DNA of 64,000 nt from Aphidius gifuensis (GCF_014905175.1 NC_057790.1:23772469-23836468); one strand, 5' to 3'; positions 39,301-52,800 are shown, counted from the first letter of the stretch. The notes: a model not told the origin generated them from the sequence alone. Translations and numbers: made by a program.

Positions 39301-42034
39301 AATCTAATTCAACAACAGTATGTAAACCAGATGGTTCTGATCTTTCAATAAGTATACTTTTTTTTTTTAATGGTGACCAAAAAAATGAATGTACATATTC
39401 ATGTATGATAAACCAATTTTTACCCATATCACGTGACATCCATAGCTGTCGTTTTGAATCAATTTTATCTAATGAAACAATGTAATTTGGATTATCTTCA
39501 TAAAATGATATTTCACTTGGATGAAATGGTAATGGCACTGTTATTATATTTTTTCCATTATCATTTGTTATAAATATAATACTATTTGCACTGTCTGCAA
39601 ATACAACCTGTAATAATAAAATAATAAAAATTAATTTAAATTTAATTATAAACAAAAAAATAAATGTTATTTCAATACGTACATAAGAATTAAATTTTGG
39701 ATGATTATAAAATTTATCCAATGTTGCATATTGTATTTTTGAATCACTTTCAAATTTAAATGATTCAGTTTTATTTTCAAATGTATCACCATAATCATAA
39801 CTAATGTAAACAGCACTTGGTTGAGTTGTTCCGGATGATACAATTCTTGAATTTGATGCACTATCTCTTGCCAAACAAATAATAACACTGGATTTTTCAC
39901 CAACCCAATGTACCATTAATTGTTGATGTGAATCATTCAGTACATTTACCTTAAAAATATAACAATTTACATTAGTTTATTTTTTAATACAGAAAATAAT
40001 TAATAATAATGATTAAAGTTAAGGACATGATAATTTAATATTTGAATAAAAAATTAATTCAAGGCTAAAAAACTAAATTTCTTTCATGAAAAATATATAT
40101 ACTTATTGTATTTTTGTCGAGATAAAAAAAAACTAAGGAAGTTTCGAGATAAAATATTTTTAAATTAATATGATTCAGACAATAAAATTGCATCATGAGT
40201 TAAATCCGTTGATAAAAATAAAAAAAAATAACCCAGTGTTGATGATGAGTCGAAAAAAAAAAAAAAATTAAGATAATTTTTTTATCCAAACAAGCATTAT
40301 TTTTATTGTTTAATAATAATATTGATAAACATATCAAATATATATTTCCTGGATAGAAAGTTGAGACAAGAAAAACTATATAATTTTAAAAATAAAAAAA
40401 GTATAAATTGTTTATTTTTTTCTTTGTAAAAATGATGATATAAGGAAATTTTTTATTTATGTATTTAGAGAAAAAAAAAATTCCATTGTGATTGAATAAA
40501 GTATATTCTAGAATATACTTTAAATGAAAATTTCTGAAAAATATCGATGCATCAAATTGGATTTATCTTTCTTTGTTTAAATTTAATATTTAAACGTCCA
40601 AAGATCATTGTTTGAGCTGATGATTAAATGTTTGTTTACGATACTTAATCAATTTTCAAGTGCATTTAATAGACAACATTTAAAGAACAACATTAACATT
40701 ATTTTGAAGTTATTATTATTTTGTAAATGCAACAAAAAAAAGATATATTAATTTAAATGTAAAGCAATTTGTCGACAAATCGCTCTTATCTTTTCGATAT
40801 TCTTATCAAAAATGGTATTAAGAAAATAATAAAAAAACCCACATATTTTTTATCAGTTAACCACATATACAAATAAATTTTTTTGATATATTTTATTATA
40901 ATTCATAATCAAATATTTATCTAAAAAAAAAAAAAAGAATTCATTTGTTGAAAAATAAATTTATTGAATGGATAATTTGACGAGAATATTGTTTTGTTAA
41001 TCAAGAGGTCAGTGGACAGAAATAAAATAAATAAAAGAAAGAATAAATAGAGCCAATGAAAAATTATTTATGTCAATTGATGCTAACAAAATAATAGACA
41101 AAAAGTTTAAGCTGTTATTTTATTTATCAATTGAAATCATTATATAGAATATATTTTTTAATTTTATTTTTTGCTTCTTGCCAGTTCAACGATAACAATA
41201 ATCACAGACGCAAATTATTTTTATCCAATGACATTGAGTTACTAATACACTTGAAGATAACGATTTTTTATAACAAAAAAAAATTATTAAAAAAAAAAAA
41301 ACACTCAATCACAATAAAACAAAATATACTTATCAAAAAATTATTTTCTAATCTTTTCAATGTGCCCTAAATAATAAAAAAAACAATAAAAAATAAATTT
41401 TAATATTCAAATATAAAAATTTTAAAAACAATGAAAATAAAATATTTTTATTTATCAATAAACAAATAATAATAAAAAATATCAAATTATCAATAAAAAT
41501 AAAATTTTAAACGCCTACTAAAGATTATTTAATCTAGGCTCCAAAAAAAAAAATAGAAAAAAATCTACAAAATCATAGATACAGAATAGAAAGAAAGAAA
41601 AAAAAATAAATAAAGTCTTTGTCACTCTGGTTTGAAATTAGTCGCAATAATGTCTGTCAATACAAGAAAAAAAAAAAAAAATTTACAATGAGAAAATGTT
41701 TACAACATTGTAAAATATAGATAATTTTTTTTGTAAAAAAAGTAAAAAAGAAATGTCTTTTTACCTTGGTGGAAATATTATGTGATGCACTTATTGGTAA
41801 ATCTTTGGAATCCGGAGCATCTCTTCTAATGCGTGATAATGACATATCACCATCATCATCATCAAAGTTATTTTTATCAATAACAAATATATTATTATTT
41901 TTTAAACTATCATCATCAACATGTAATGTCGTTGTTGGATCACCAAATCTTTCACCATAATTATAATTAATTAATAAAAATAAATGCAATAATAGAGTAA
42001 AATGATAGAAGGACGATGTCAACCGGGCGGCCAT
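33331..42034 (-). CDS. SORL1: SorLA, sortilin-related receptor (VPS10/LDLR/FnIII)
   Basis: Sorting receptor that moves cargo between Golgi, endosomes and surface. Exons: 42034-41765, 39949-39683, 39607-33793, 33694-33488 and 33392-33331; all phases agree, giving 2206 residues (human about 2214). A signal peptide and propeptide with furin-like RIRR (68-71) come first. Then follow a VPS10 domain to about 770, YWTD propeller repeats, an EGF-like module, nine LDLR class A repeats that I can count (human has eleven), fibronectin III repeats and one membrane helix (about 2131-2153). The tail keeps FANSHY (2165-2170), the retromer-binding motif of the family, and ends GFSDDEPLVIA, matching the acidic GGA/AP-type ending of human SorLA. 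One exon of 5.8 kb replaces dozens of vertebrate exons. The 75-nt second intron has no in-frame stop. Confidence 0.95.
39950..41764 (-). other. SorLA intron 1
   Basis: A 1.8-kb intron (donor CAAG|GTAAAA, acceptor TTTTAAG|GTAAAT) in phase 0. It is AT-rich; the 79-codon frame at 41131 (+) is Lys/Ile-rich and not supported. It holds the perfect palindrome at 40497-40522. Confidence 0.8.
40497..40522. repeat. 26-bp perfect palindrome with heat-shock-element-like core
   Basis: The left half, TAAAGTATATTCT, is followed at once by its exact reverse complement. The centre, TTCTAGAA, fits the inverted nTTCnnGAAn unit of heat-shock elements. It sits in SorLA intron 1. Confidence 0.85.
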
Positions 42035-45000
42035 CTTGTCCAGACTGACTTTTTGCCAGTCTAAAATTGTGTAAAATTATATTATGCGTGTTACATGGGG
42101 GCAAGAGAGATCGAAATAGATCGAAAGAGTGAAACAAAAAAAAAGGGGGGGATGATCAATTGGTACAGCCCTCTATTTGCTCATAAACAAAGCTCTCTTT
42201 TTTTTTATTTTTTAAACTCAATACAATTGCAAATTAAAAAAAAACAAATTGCATCTTAAAATTGCATTTACAATGTAATTAATTAATAATTTAAAAAAAA
42301 TAGAAAATTTTTAAATAGCGCATGTGCACTATGTGTTATAAATTTTCTTCTCATTTTCTAGTATAATGACTCGACAAACTTGTGTGTGTATTTTGTTGTC
42401 GGGGGAGAGAAGATTTATTAATTTTCTGTCTCACTTTAAAATTGTTATATATATATATTTTTAAAAAATAATTGTGTGATTGGTTGGATGAGGGAGTGCG
42501 TCGAACTCTGGACCAATCAGAAAAAAAAATATTAAACTGCGCGGCAGCTGTGTGTATTTTGTATCAAATGAAAAAATAAAAATATATTATTTTAAATAAA
42601 AAAAATAATAATAATTGTAGATTGTTTATTACAATAAAAAAAAAAAAAAAAGAGTATATTATATATTGAATATAATATGTGTTTGCAAAATTAAAATATA
42701 ATGTCTTTTTTTGAATAGATAAATGTTTCTTTGTTCATTTTAATAAATTGATAATATAAAATTAAAAGGAAATTGTCTGACACACACAAAGGTCAGGGTT
42801 GTTTTTTTTTAAATATTTTTTTTCCTTTAAATAACATATTATATTGTTATTTAGAATTAATTATCATTGCTGTTTGAATGCTGATTGATGCGGGTGAGAT
42901 AAAAATTTTATGATTTTTTTTTTTAAACTTTTTTGTTTATATAGAATAAAAATAAAATGTGGGGTCTTGAGGATAAATTAAAACGTGACTAATCGGTCTT
43001 GATGATGACTCCCCAGATGTAATAAAAATATATTAGATAATGGCATCCATTTCCTGATGCCAAGAGAGTGATGTGTGTTGTTCCCCTTTCATCATTTTGT
43101 TGAGCTCTGTTGAGCTCAGCCTCGATACTGCACTTTTTTTTAAAACTTTATTTGTAACATTTTTTATTATAAAATTTTTTTTTTTTTTTCGCAAATATAC
43201 TACTTGATGGTTATTTAAATTTTTTTTTCTTTTTCAATTTAAATTTTCTTCTGGAAAGTTTTTCTTTTAAAAACAGGTTTCTTTTTTTTTTTTTGTTCAA
43301 CTTATTTTTTTCATAGAAAATATTTAAATATTATAGTACTTTTTTCAACATATTTTTATTTATGATTTTTTTTTTTTTTCAGCGGAGATTATAGTACATC
43401 CTTGATGAAACAAGTTTATGATATCATCTTCAATGAAAAATGTTTATCTAATTATTATAATTATTAGTTTTTTTATTTCATGATATAAAAAGAAAATGTA
43501 TTAGTTTAATAAATTTATATTTTTTTAAATATTCAAATTGTGATATTGTTTTTCTTAATTTGGGATTAATAATTATCTTTTTTTTTTTTTAGTTTTAAAA
43601 TGCTACATGGGACATTTAAAGCTCTTTTTATAATTTTAAAACAATTTATGTTAATAAAATGTTAAGAAACAGTTTTCAATTTATATTCATACATCAAATT
43701 TTTTTTTTTTTTTTATTGTTTTTCTTTATAATAATCGAAGAAAAAGTTTCATTTTTTATATTTTTTTCTACTCATTCATACTTTCACGTTCACATAAATT
43801 ATTTTTTTTATTTTTTGCATGATTTGTTTGTGGTTTAAGGAGAAAACGAACGAGCGACAAAAATTTTCACAATTATAATTATACATAATCTATCAATATT
43901 TTTAATTTTAGCATCTTTAATTTTATTTTTTAATTTTTTCATCTTATACTCTAAATAATAATCTTCTTTTTTTTTTTAAATATATATATTTATATATAAA
44001 AAGAAAAAAAATAAAGCTGTATTTCAAATTACACGTTAATCTTTTTTTTATGATAAAAAATATTAAACATGAATTTAAAATAAAAAGACGAAATAATAAA
44101 TTTTATAATTCACGGGTATCTTGTGCTTTATATACAAGGTCCACGTGCAAATAATTATAATCTCTTGAAATATTAATATCTTATTTAAACAGTAAAATAA
44201 TTTGTTTTTTAAATATATTTTTTTCAGTAAGAAAAAATTTTAAAAACTTTACGATTATTATTTCAAGCCTCATGTTTTTATTGAGATTATTTTTATCGAT
44301 AAAAATTAGCAAGGGAGGATTCAAAGGAAAAAAAAAACTAAAATTATAAGCGGAAGTTTTTGTTTTTTAATGTAAAATAATAATAATTGTAACAATAAAA
44401 TGACAAAGTTGCCGTTTGAATTTTAGCTTCATGCTACATTAATTATATATTTAATTTTTTTCGTCATTATTTGATTTATCTTAGGAAAAAAATATTATAA
44501 ATTGGTATGCACGTGTCATAAATACTACAAGAGAAAAAAAAAAAAAAAATTATAAAATATCGAAATAATAAAGCTGTTAAGCTTATATTTTTGTCGTAAG
44601 AAATTTTTAGTGTTAAGAAAAAATTATTATTATTTCTTCTAATCATTTATTATTATTTTTTTTTATGTTATATATTTATTGTGGGCGTTACCTCGACAAA
44701 TAATTCGGGATTAAAAGAATTAAATAGTATTTATCGTTTTTTTTTTTTGTTTATATTTTTATATATATTCATAGAGGGATATTTATCTTTTTATTTTTTC
44801 GATATTACAATATTGAATATTTTGTTAATTTCTTCATTTTCAATATGACTTTTATTTATCTTTGATGGACAATGCATCTATAACATCTTTTAAGAGCTAA
44901 TTCATTTGTTTTTTTTTTTTTATATAATAATTTTGTCCCAGGTGAGGCGTTAAATTATATGGCAGTAATTAAAACGCAAAATGATAAATTGCTAATCTGC

Positions 45001-46849
45001 GCAGCAAATAAAGACTTTATTTTATTTAAATTATTTTATTTATTTTTCATAGCTCTGGTACAATTTGTGCGTTAATTTTAAATAAAATACGAAATTTTTT
45101 TCGAATGATATTTACTTTAAAAAATCAAAGTTAAAAATTATATATAAAAAAATAAATTTTATAGTCAAAATTATTGATGAATGATAAATCAATATGTCAT
45201 ATGAGTTATAATTTAAAAAAAAAAAAATTTCAGCCATTCAATTTTTACAACAGTCTTTTAGAAAATTAAAATTACAATCATTAATTGTCACGCATCAAGT
45301 ACAAGAGCTTGTTTATTCATTTTTTTTTTTTTTTTTTTTGATATTGGTATTTAACAAAATATAAATATTTTTAAAATATAAAAAAGACAGTATAAAATAA
45401 TGAAAATGTAATAAATTACGCTGACCTGGGACAAGATAATATTACATATTGTTAATTTTTTTTTCTTTTTTTTTACTATCATAGCGATATTGCAGCCAAA
45501 ATATGATTGACTTTTTCAACAAGTCAATCGTTTTTAATTTTTATTTTTTTATGCATTATTTATTTTCTTCATACGAAAGTCAAATTTATTATGAAATTAT
45601 CAACTTGACTTTGAGATGTTTATGGCCTGGTCGTCTAATTTATTTTAAATATTTTTTTTTTCTTTTTAAATATCTTTTCTTAATATTAATATTAATATTT
45701 TTTTATTTAATTTTTTTTTCTTATATTTTCGGTGCTTCTTATCTTGATTGTTTATGTCAATCATTGGAGAGACAGGTTCTTCAGACAAATAATATATCCA
45801 CTTCATTGCTCCAATTTAACTGAAAAAATTAAAATTAAAACATTTTTTTAAAAAATTAAATTAAATGTCTTGTTTATTGTTCGACTATGTAGAAAAATAT
45901 GAAGATAATTTGGAGAAATGATTATTAATGCAAATACGATAAATGAGACGATGATAAGCGAGTCATGATTTATGAATAATGAACATAATAATAGTACAGT
46001 GATAAGCTAAAAATGATGCATGATACTTGTCGACATCTACAGCAATGAAAAAGAAAAAGAAAAAAAAATCCAAATGAATAACACAAGTCAATGAATTACA
46101 GCCAATTTGTTCAGCTTGAAAGAAGCTCAAGTATTTTTTTTTTTAATTTTACTTTCTTTTAAATCGATTAATAAAAAAATAACATGAACTTCATTCATAA
46201 AAATAATTTATTTTCTCACTACAACTGGACTTGAGAAAATAATAATATTAAGGAATTATTCTCGCTCAATATACAAATAAATAAATTATTTGCCTGATAA
46301 ATTTTAAATAAATTAATAACATTTCTTCTTCTCGATATATAAAGACGTCATTCTGCATTCACAATTGGAAAAACATTCCTTTCGCATATAATAAAAATTA
46401 ACTAAATTGACAATATTAATAGTTCAACTAACAAATATGGAGATAATAAAAATAATAATCAAAAATTAATTAAAATAATAAGGAAAGGTTTATTTATCAT
46501 CAAATCGTGCATAATATTTACGACGTTAACAAGCTAATATATTAACTTGTGTGTATTTATGCGACTCACCGCATTAAAATGTTGTTCCAATTGTGTAACT
46601 TTTTATGTCATTGAGAAGATAATCACTTTCTATTTTTTGGCTTTTCTAAAAATATATGATAAATATGCGAATATGATGCGGGTGCAATGATGTGTGAATG
46701 ATTTTTTTTTTTCAAATAAATACTATATCCTAATTAAATTAATTTTTTCTTTTTTTAACAACAACAAATACAAATGAGAAAAAAATTTATAAAAAAACAA
46801 GCCTGAAAAAATATTTAAATATTATTATTGATATAATGATAATATTAAC
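42035..46849. other. Intergenic between SorLA 5' end and beta-spectrin 3' end
   Basis: It should contain the SorLA promoter (right after 42034) and the beta-spectrin 3' UTR (just below 46850). The start codon region reads AAAGTCAGTCTGGACAAG before ATGGCCGCCCGG on the minus strand, with an initiator-like TCAGT. A GC-richer patch at 42960-43130 carries a small dyad (TGGCATC 43041-43047 / GATGCCA 43056-43062) and an exact tandem TGTTGAGCTC (43098-43117). The 106-codon frame at 45503 (+) is Phe/Ile/Leu low complexity and not accepted. Confidence 0.55.
42477..42519. promoter_or_regulatory. Inverted pair of CCAAT boxes upstream of SorLA
   Basis: TGATTGGT (42477-42484) and its exact inverse ACCAATCA (42512-42519) face each other 35 bp apart, centre to centre, about three and a half helical turns. 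Each holds a full NF-Y-type CCAAT with good flanks. They lie about 450-485 bp upstream of the SorLA start codon. Confidence 0.4.
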
Positions 46850-49800
46850 TTACTTTTTTTTGAGTGTGAAGAAGCTTCGTCTTTTAGTCTCAGCTTGTGT
46901 TGGAGCTGGTAGTGTATGTGCTTTCGATGAGCCAGCACCAGATGTACCTTGTGCAGATTGTTTCAATGCTCCAACCCATTCATTCATTTCAGCATCGTCT
47001 TTGGCTTGGAACAAGTAATCTGCTCCACTTTGTAGTCTATTGAATAATTTATAAATGTTATTTTTTATTTTTATTAATATCATATTTATTGATTTATGGT
47101 TTTTAAAATTTTTTTGTTATACTTACTTAACCCGGAAGACGTGTTTCTTCTTTGTATAATCACTTGCAACGATAATTGTTGAACTTCTAAGATCAAGAGC
47201 AACTTCACCTTTGTATGTTTGATCTGGTGCTGATTTATAAGATTTTTGATCTTTGTATGATACCAATGTTTGTCCACGTATAACCATGTAAAGCTTGTCC
47301 CATGAACGATTTGATGCTTTTTTAGTTGTACTTTCCCATTCGTGTTTACGAACAAGTAAACCTTCAAATTCATCATCACTTGGACTTCTTTGTTCTGTGA
47401 ATAATTTAATTCAAAATTTTAAATTAATATTTTCATATATTTATTTTAACATTTATATACAAATATATTTTTTTAGTCACAATGGGTAATAATCTAGTTT
47501 TAAAAAAATGTTATAATATTGTTATTTATTTTCTGCAACTCCATCTCCGTAATAATACCTGAAATATATATATATTTTTTTAAATACTAGTATCTAATTT
47601 ATGATATTTAATAATGATGAATGAAAATTTGGAAAAAAAAAATATATAAGTAAATAACATAACACAATTCATGCAAAAATATTTAAAGCTTTTCTTGCAT
47701 TGCAATTTTAATATATGGGGTTTTTTTTTTTTCGAGAGAGAGATAATTTAATGGGAGTTGGTTTTTCTTTTTTTTTTTTTTTTTGACATGACAGACTTAC
47801 CGTGAAAACTATGATCATCATCACTAACACCGCTACGATCTAAGCTCGGTGATTTTGGTGTTTTTTTCCAACGAAAACTTCTGAATGGTGATTTACTGCG
47901 ACTTCTGGTATTACGTTTCAATGTACCAGATTCAGAGCCACTTCCACCTCGAGGAGCTTTTTTTATATCAATACACAACACACATAATTTATTTACTACT
48001 TACTTATTTTTAATTAACAAATATTAATTATATTTATTTCATTTTATTTTTATTTATTTTTTTGTATTTGTCCATTCCCAAACTAAATTATAGTTGAAGA
48101 AAAGTTTATATTTTTTTTACTTACATGCAAAACATGCTTACATGCATTTATCTATTATTTTTTTTTCATCTAAAAATACTAATTATACTTTGGGAAATTT
48201 TTTAAGACAAAAATTAAATTAACGAGACAATGAAAATAATTTTTTTTCTTTTATTTTTCAAATTGAAAACAAAAGAACATCAAAACTATTTTGTTTATTT
48301 ATTTATTTAATTATTTATTTATTTTGAAAAAATTTAATAAATTTATTCAATCTTGTTATTTAGGTATTTATAATTTTTTTAATATAAATAAAATGTTAAA
48401 AATTAGTGAAGTTTGTTGTGAAGACGAGTATGATTCAATGAAAAATTATGAAAAAACTCCAGTACTAATGAAACGTGCACCATTTTGGTCTGGTGCAGCT
48501 GTACAAAATGCTAAACTTGTTAATATATCAATGAAAGATTTTATAAATAAATACATGGTGCTAATATTTTATCCATATGATTTTACAATTGTTTGTCCAT
48601 CTGAATTGATTCAATTCAGTGATAGATTTGAGGAATTTCAAGATTTGGGTAAATTTTAAAAAATACATGACAATCATGTTTAAATATATTTTGTATATAT
48701 TTTTTTCTTGTTTAGATAGTGAGTTGATAGCAGTATCAACAGACTCACAGTATACACATTTAGCTTGGACAACAACACCACGACAAAACGGTGGTTTAGG
48801 AGGAATGAATATACCAATTTTATCTGATAAAAATCATCGTATATCAAAACGTTATGGTGTACTTGATGAGGAACTTGGTGTACCACATAAAGCAATATTT
48901 ATCATTGATAATAAACAAATACTTCGTCATGTATCAACAAGTGACATGGCTATTTCTCGATCAGTTGATGAAGTACTGAGAGTTATTAAAGCATGTCAAT
49001 TTGTTGATAAATATGGTAATGTTTGTCCAATGCGTTCACCATGTGATGATGATACTTGCGAGTCAAAAAATACTAAAGATAATGATTAACAACTTCAAAT
49101 AATAAAAGCAAAAAAATTATTTTCTTTACTTTTTTTTGTCTCGTTAATTTTTTAATAAATATATTTTCTTTTTTTTTTCAATTAATTTATATATTTTTCT
49201 GGACTCATTATTGAGAACTTACTTGTCGGAGTTGACGGGAGAGAGGCTCGAGATTTCGGGGTTGTTGGCATAACACTTTGTATCTTCAATTCATCAGGAC
49301 GAGATAATTCTTTCTGCCTTTGATCATGCACTATACCATACAAATTAAAAATAATAATTCATGCAACTTGCTAAATACATTATAAACCATTAAAATAGAA
49401 TAATAAAATTAATTTTAATAGTGAAAGTTTGAAAAATTAATTGTAGAAAAATAAAACAACCAGTTTTTTTTTTTAGTAAAGTTTTAGTGAAAAAGAAAAT
49501 AAAACGTGCTAACTTACCCTTGACCGCCAACCCATTTTTTGTTAAAAGCCAAACTTATATTTATTTTAATTACAATAAATAAAAATAGCAAACATTTAAT
49601 GATATGTAAATGATAGAGTATGTAATTTATGTGAAAACAGTCAATTAGTTGAATAAATTGTACGGCAAATTTATTATAATAATTTATCTAAAAATAAAAT
49701 TTGTTAAATATGTGTCGCCTTCGTTACTGTAAATAGCTCCATCACCTGTTTTTTTTATATTATTAAAATTATAAAATTACAAGCATGCAATGAATAAATT

Positions 49801-52800
49801 AAATGGTGCACATGTGAGCATAATAATTGTGATAATATTTAGTAAATGGGACAATATTTAGTAAATATATATATTACTAACCAAAGGACACATTTAAAAA
49901 TGTTTTTTTAATTTTTTTTATTATTTTCTACCGAACACTCACCTTCCTTTGGTTTTTCTTGGGATAGCGGTGTTCGTGTAGAAGCCTTGGACAGTGTCAC
50001 TGTGCATTCCGTGCCGCATTTATATTTTAATTTATTATTTCAATTTTTGTTATTATATTTAAATTGTGAGGGTAATATCATTTTAGATATTCATGATATT
50101 TATTTTGAAGTAGAGCGGAAGATGCTCGTTGAGGGAACAAGTTAGCAAAATAAATAATAAATAAAAATAAAAACGTGCTGTTAGCAATTTCATGCTTCAC
50201 CGCAAAACCATGTTTTTAAAAATTATTTGTATTATTTTTTCATCTAAGTAAAGTCATCTGTATCAACGAGTTAATCTACTTGTAATTTTTTTTAACTAAA
50301 AAAGTGATTTTAATTTTTCAACTTGAGAAATTTGAATAATTGTTATTTTTTTTTTGTCTTTCATTTTTAATAAAAATAAAAAATAAATAATGAATAAATT
50401 TGCACATAAATTTGTGCTGATTTTCTATAATAATTTATTATGATGAAAATTTTATTTGTTAAAATTAATAATAAATGAAAAATTATCTTACCGTGATCAT
50501 CATCGCGGTCACTACGATCAACACCATCTGCTTCGGCTCTAAAAAACCAAAAAATATATTAATTTATTTGTGGTTTATATAAATTAAAGATGTTGATGAT
50601 GATTAATTTGTTATTTAAAATTACCGTTCGCTCATTGGTTCGTCTGGACTTGTTACAGGAGTTGCTTTAGCTAATCGTGCAGCTTCAGCAGCAGCTGCCT
50701 CCTCTTGTTTACGTCTTTCTTCCTCTTCACGTTCTTGTTCACGTCTTTTTAATTCTTTCAATTCAAACTGTAATAATAGAAATGAGAATAAATAAATAAT
50801 TCATATTATAAATAAATAAATAAATACATACAGTTGTTAAACGTTCCAAGGCACTAAATCTTTCTTCTTGTGCAGCTGCTGATTTTTCAAATGCTTCATG
50901 TTTTTTAATTAAATTTTCAACTTCATCAATTGTCAATCCAAGTTCTTGACTCAATAAATATGGTTCTTGTGCAATAAGCCATGCCTCAGCAACAGCAGCA
51001 TCTCTAGCAAATTGATAAACTTCCAATATTAATTGTAAATTTTCCCAACGTTCTTCCCATCTATGTAATAATGCATTTCTATGATCAGTCAATGATGTTA
51101 ATTTTTCTTTAATTTGTAAACTTGCATAATGATTTCTTGATAATAAATCTTTACCAAGATTAATACATGCAAGTAAATTATCTTCACGTGTATCAATTTC
51201 AGCTTTTAAACTTTGATGATTATTCATTAATAATTCAACACCCGATACATCACGTGGTTTTTCAGATGTATTCATTTGTCTAACAACATCATCCATCCAT
51301 ATCATTAATGTTCTAACCATATTAAAGAATCTGAATAAATCACCAGTATCTTCAAGTTTCATACGTCTACCTTCACACAATGATTGTAAATTATTCCATG
51401 CAGCAACAACTTCTGTTTCACGATTTGTTATTTCATTTGCTTTATCACCAGCATAACTTGCTTGTAATTTTGATGATTCATCTTGTATTTGTGATACTTG
51501 ATTTTGTAATGTTGATAAATCTTGAATAAAATTAATATGTTTACGTTGTAAAGCTGATACTGAACCAGCATCACGTCCAAGTTCATCAGACATTGAATTT
51601 TGTTTTTCCAATATTCTACCAAGTACATCTTTACAATCATGGAAAAATTTATGTAATTCTCTACTTGCTGCTAACATTTGTGTACGTGTTTCAATTAATT
51701 CAAGTAAATCTTGCCATACTTCATTTAATCCATCTTTCCATTCGGCAATTGTTGCTGCATCTGAATGTTCAGTTGCAATTAATGAATCAGCAATACCATT
51801 AACAGCAGCAACTCTTTCAGAACCAATTGTTTCAGTATCTCTTGCAAATTCTTTAAATCTTTCCCATAATAATGTAACATGATCATAATCAGTACCAAGT
51901 TCTTGACTACCAGCAACAAGTTCACGTTCAGTTATCCATTGTTCTAAATCATCAACTTCACGATTAAGCATAAATAATTGTAATGCTTCATCTAGCTTGG
52001 CACGTCTTTCACCAGCTAAATCTTTTAATCCAGCATATAATTTATCAACTTGTGATTGTTTAACAGCAATTTGATCAGCCAATGGATGTTGATCATTTAT
52101 TAATTGTCTTGATGTTTCACCAAGTTGACGTATTGTATCAGCATAATCTTCAACAGCATTCTCCAATGATTCATGTTTTTTCATTAAATTTTGAGCTGAT
52201 ATTTCATCTTTACCACGATCTTCAACCATCATATATAATTCTTGTTCACTCATCCATGATTCAGCCTCAGTTGAATCAAAGAAATATTGTTGTGCTTTTT
52301 CATTTTGTAATAAATTTGACATACGATCATTTATTGAATCTTTTAATTCACGCCATTTTTCATTCAACTCAGATATAAGACGTTTAAATTCATCACTTGC
52401 TTCATGTTTTTCATCAATTAATTTTTGTCCATTACTACATACTGAATTTATTCTAATTTCATGATTATCAATTTCTGTTGATAGTGATTGATTTTTTTTC
52501 TTTAACATATGTACATTAAATAATGAATTACCATATTCTGAACTTGTTGCTTGTGGCATTTTTTCAGCAATCCATAATTTTTCATCTTCAATATCACGAC
52601 GAAATTGAAATGCTTCTTTTTTCTTTTCCAATTGTCTTTGACGATCAATAAGTGGCTCTTTAAGTTGTGCAAATCTTTGTGCAACTTTTTCTTTTTTAAA
52701 TTTAATTTCTTCCATTTTTTCATCTGGTACAGTACGTTGTAAATGATCAGCTTGTTTATCAAGTTCAATAACTTGACTTGCTTTAACAGCCATTTGTGTT

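Noticed and set aside
45503..45823. 106-codon plus-strand frame
   Set aside because: Phe/Leu/Ile-rich translation of T-runs in the beta-spectrin 3' flank; composition matches noncoding surroundings.
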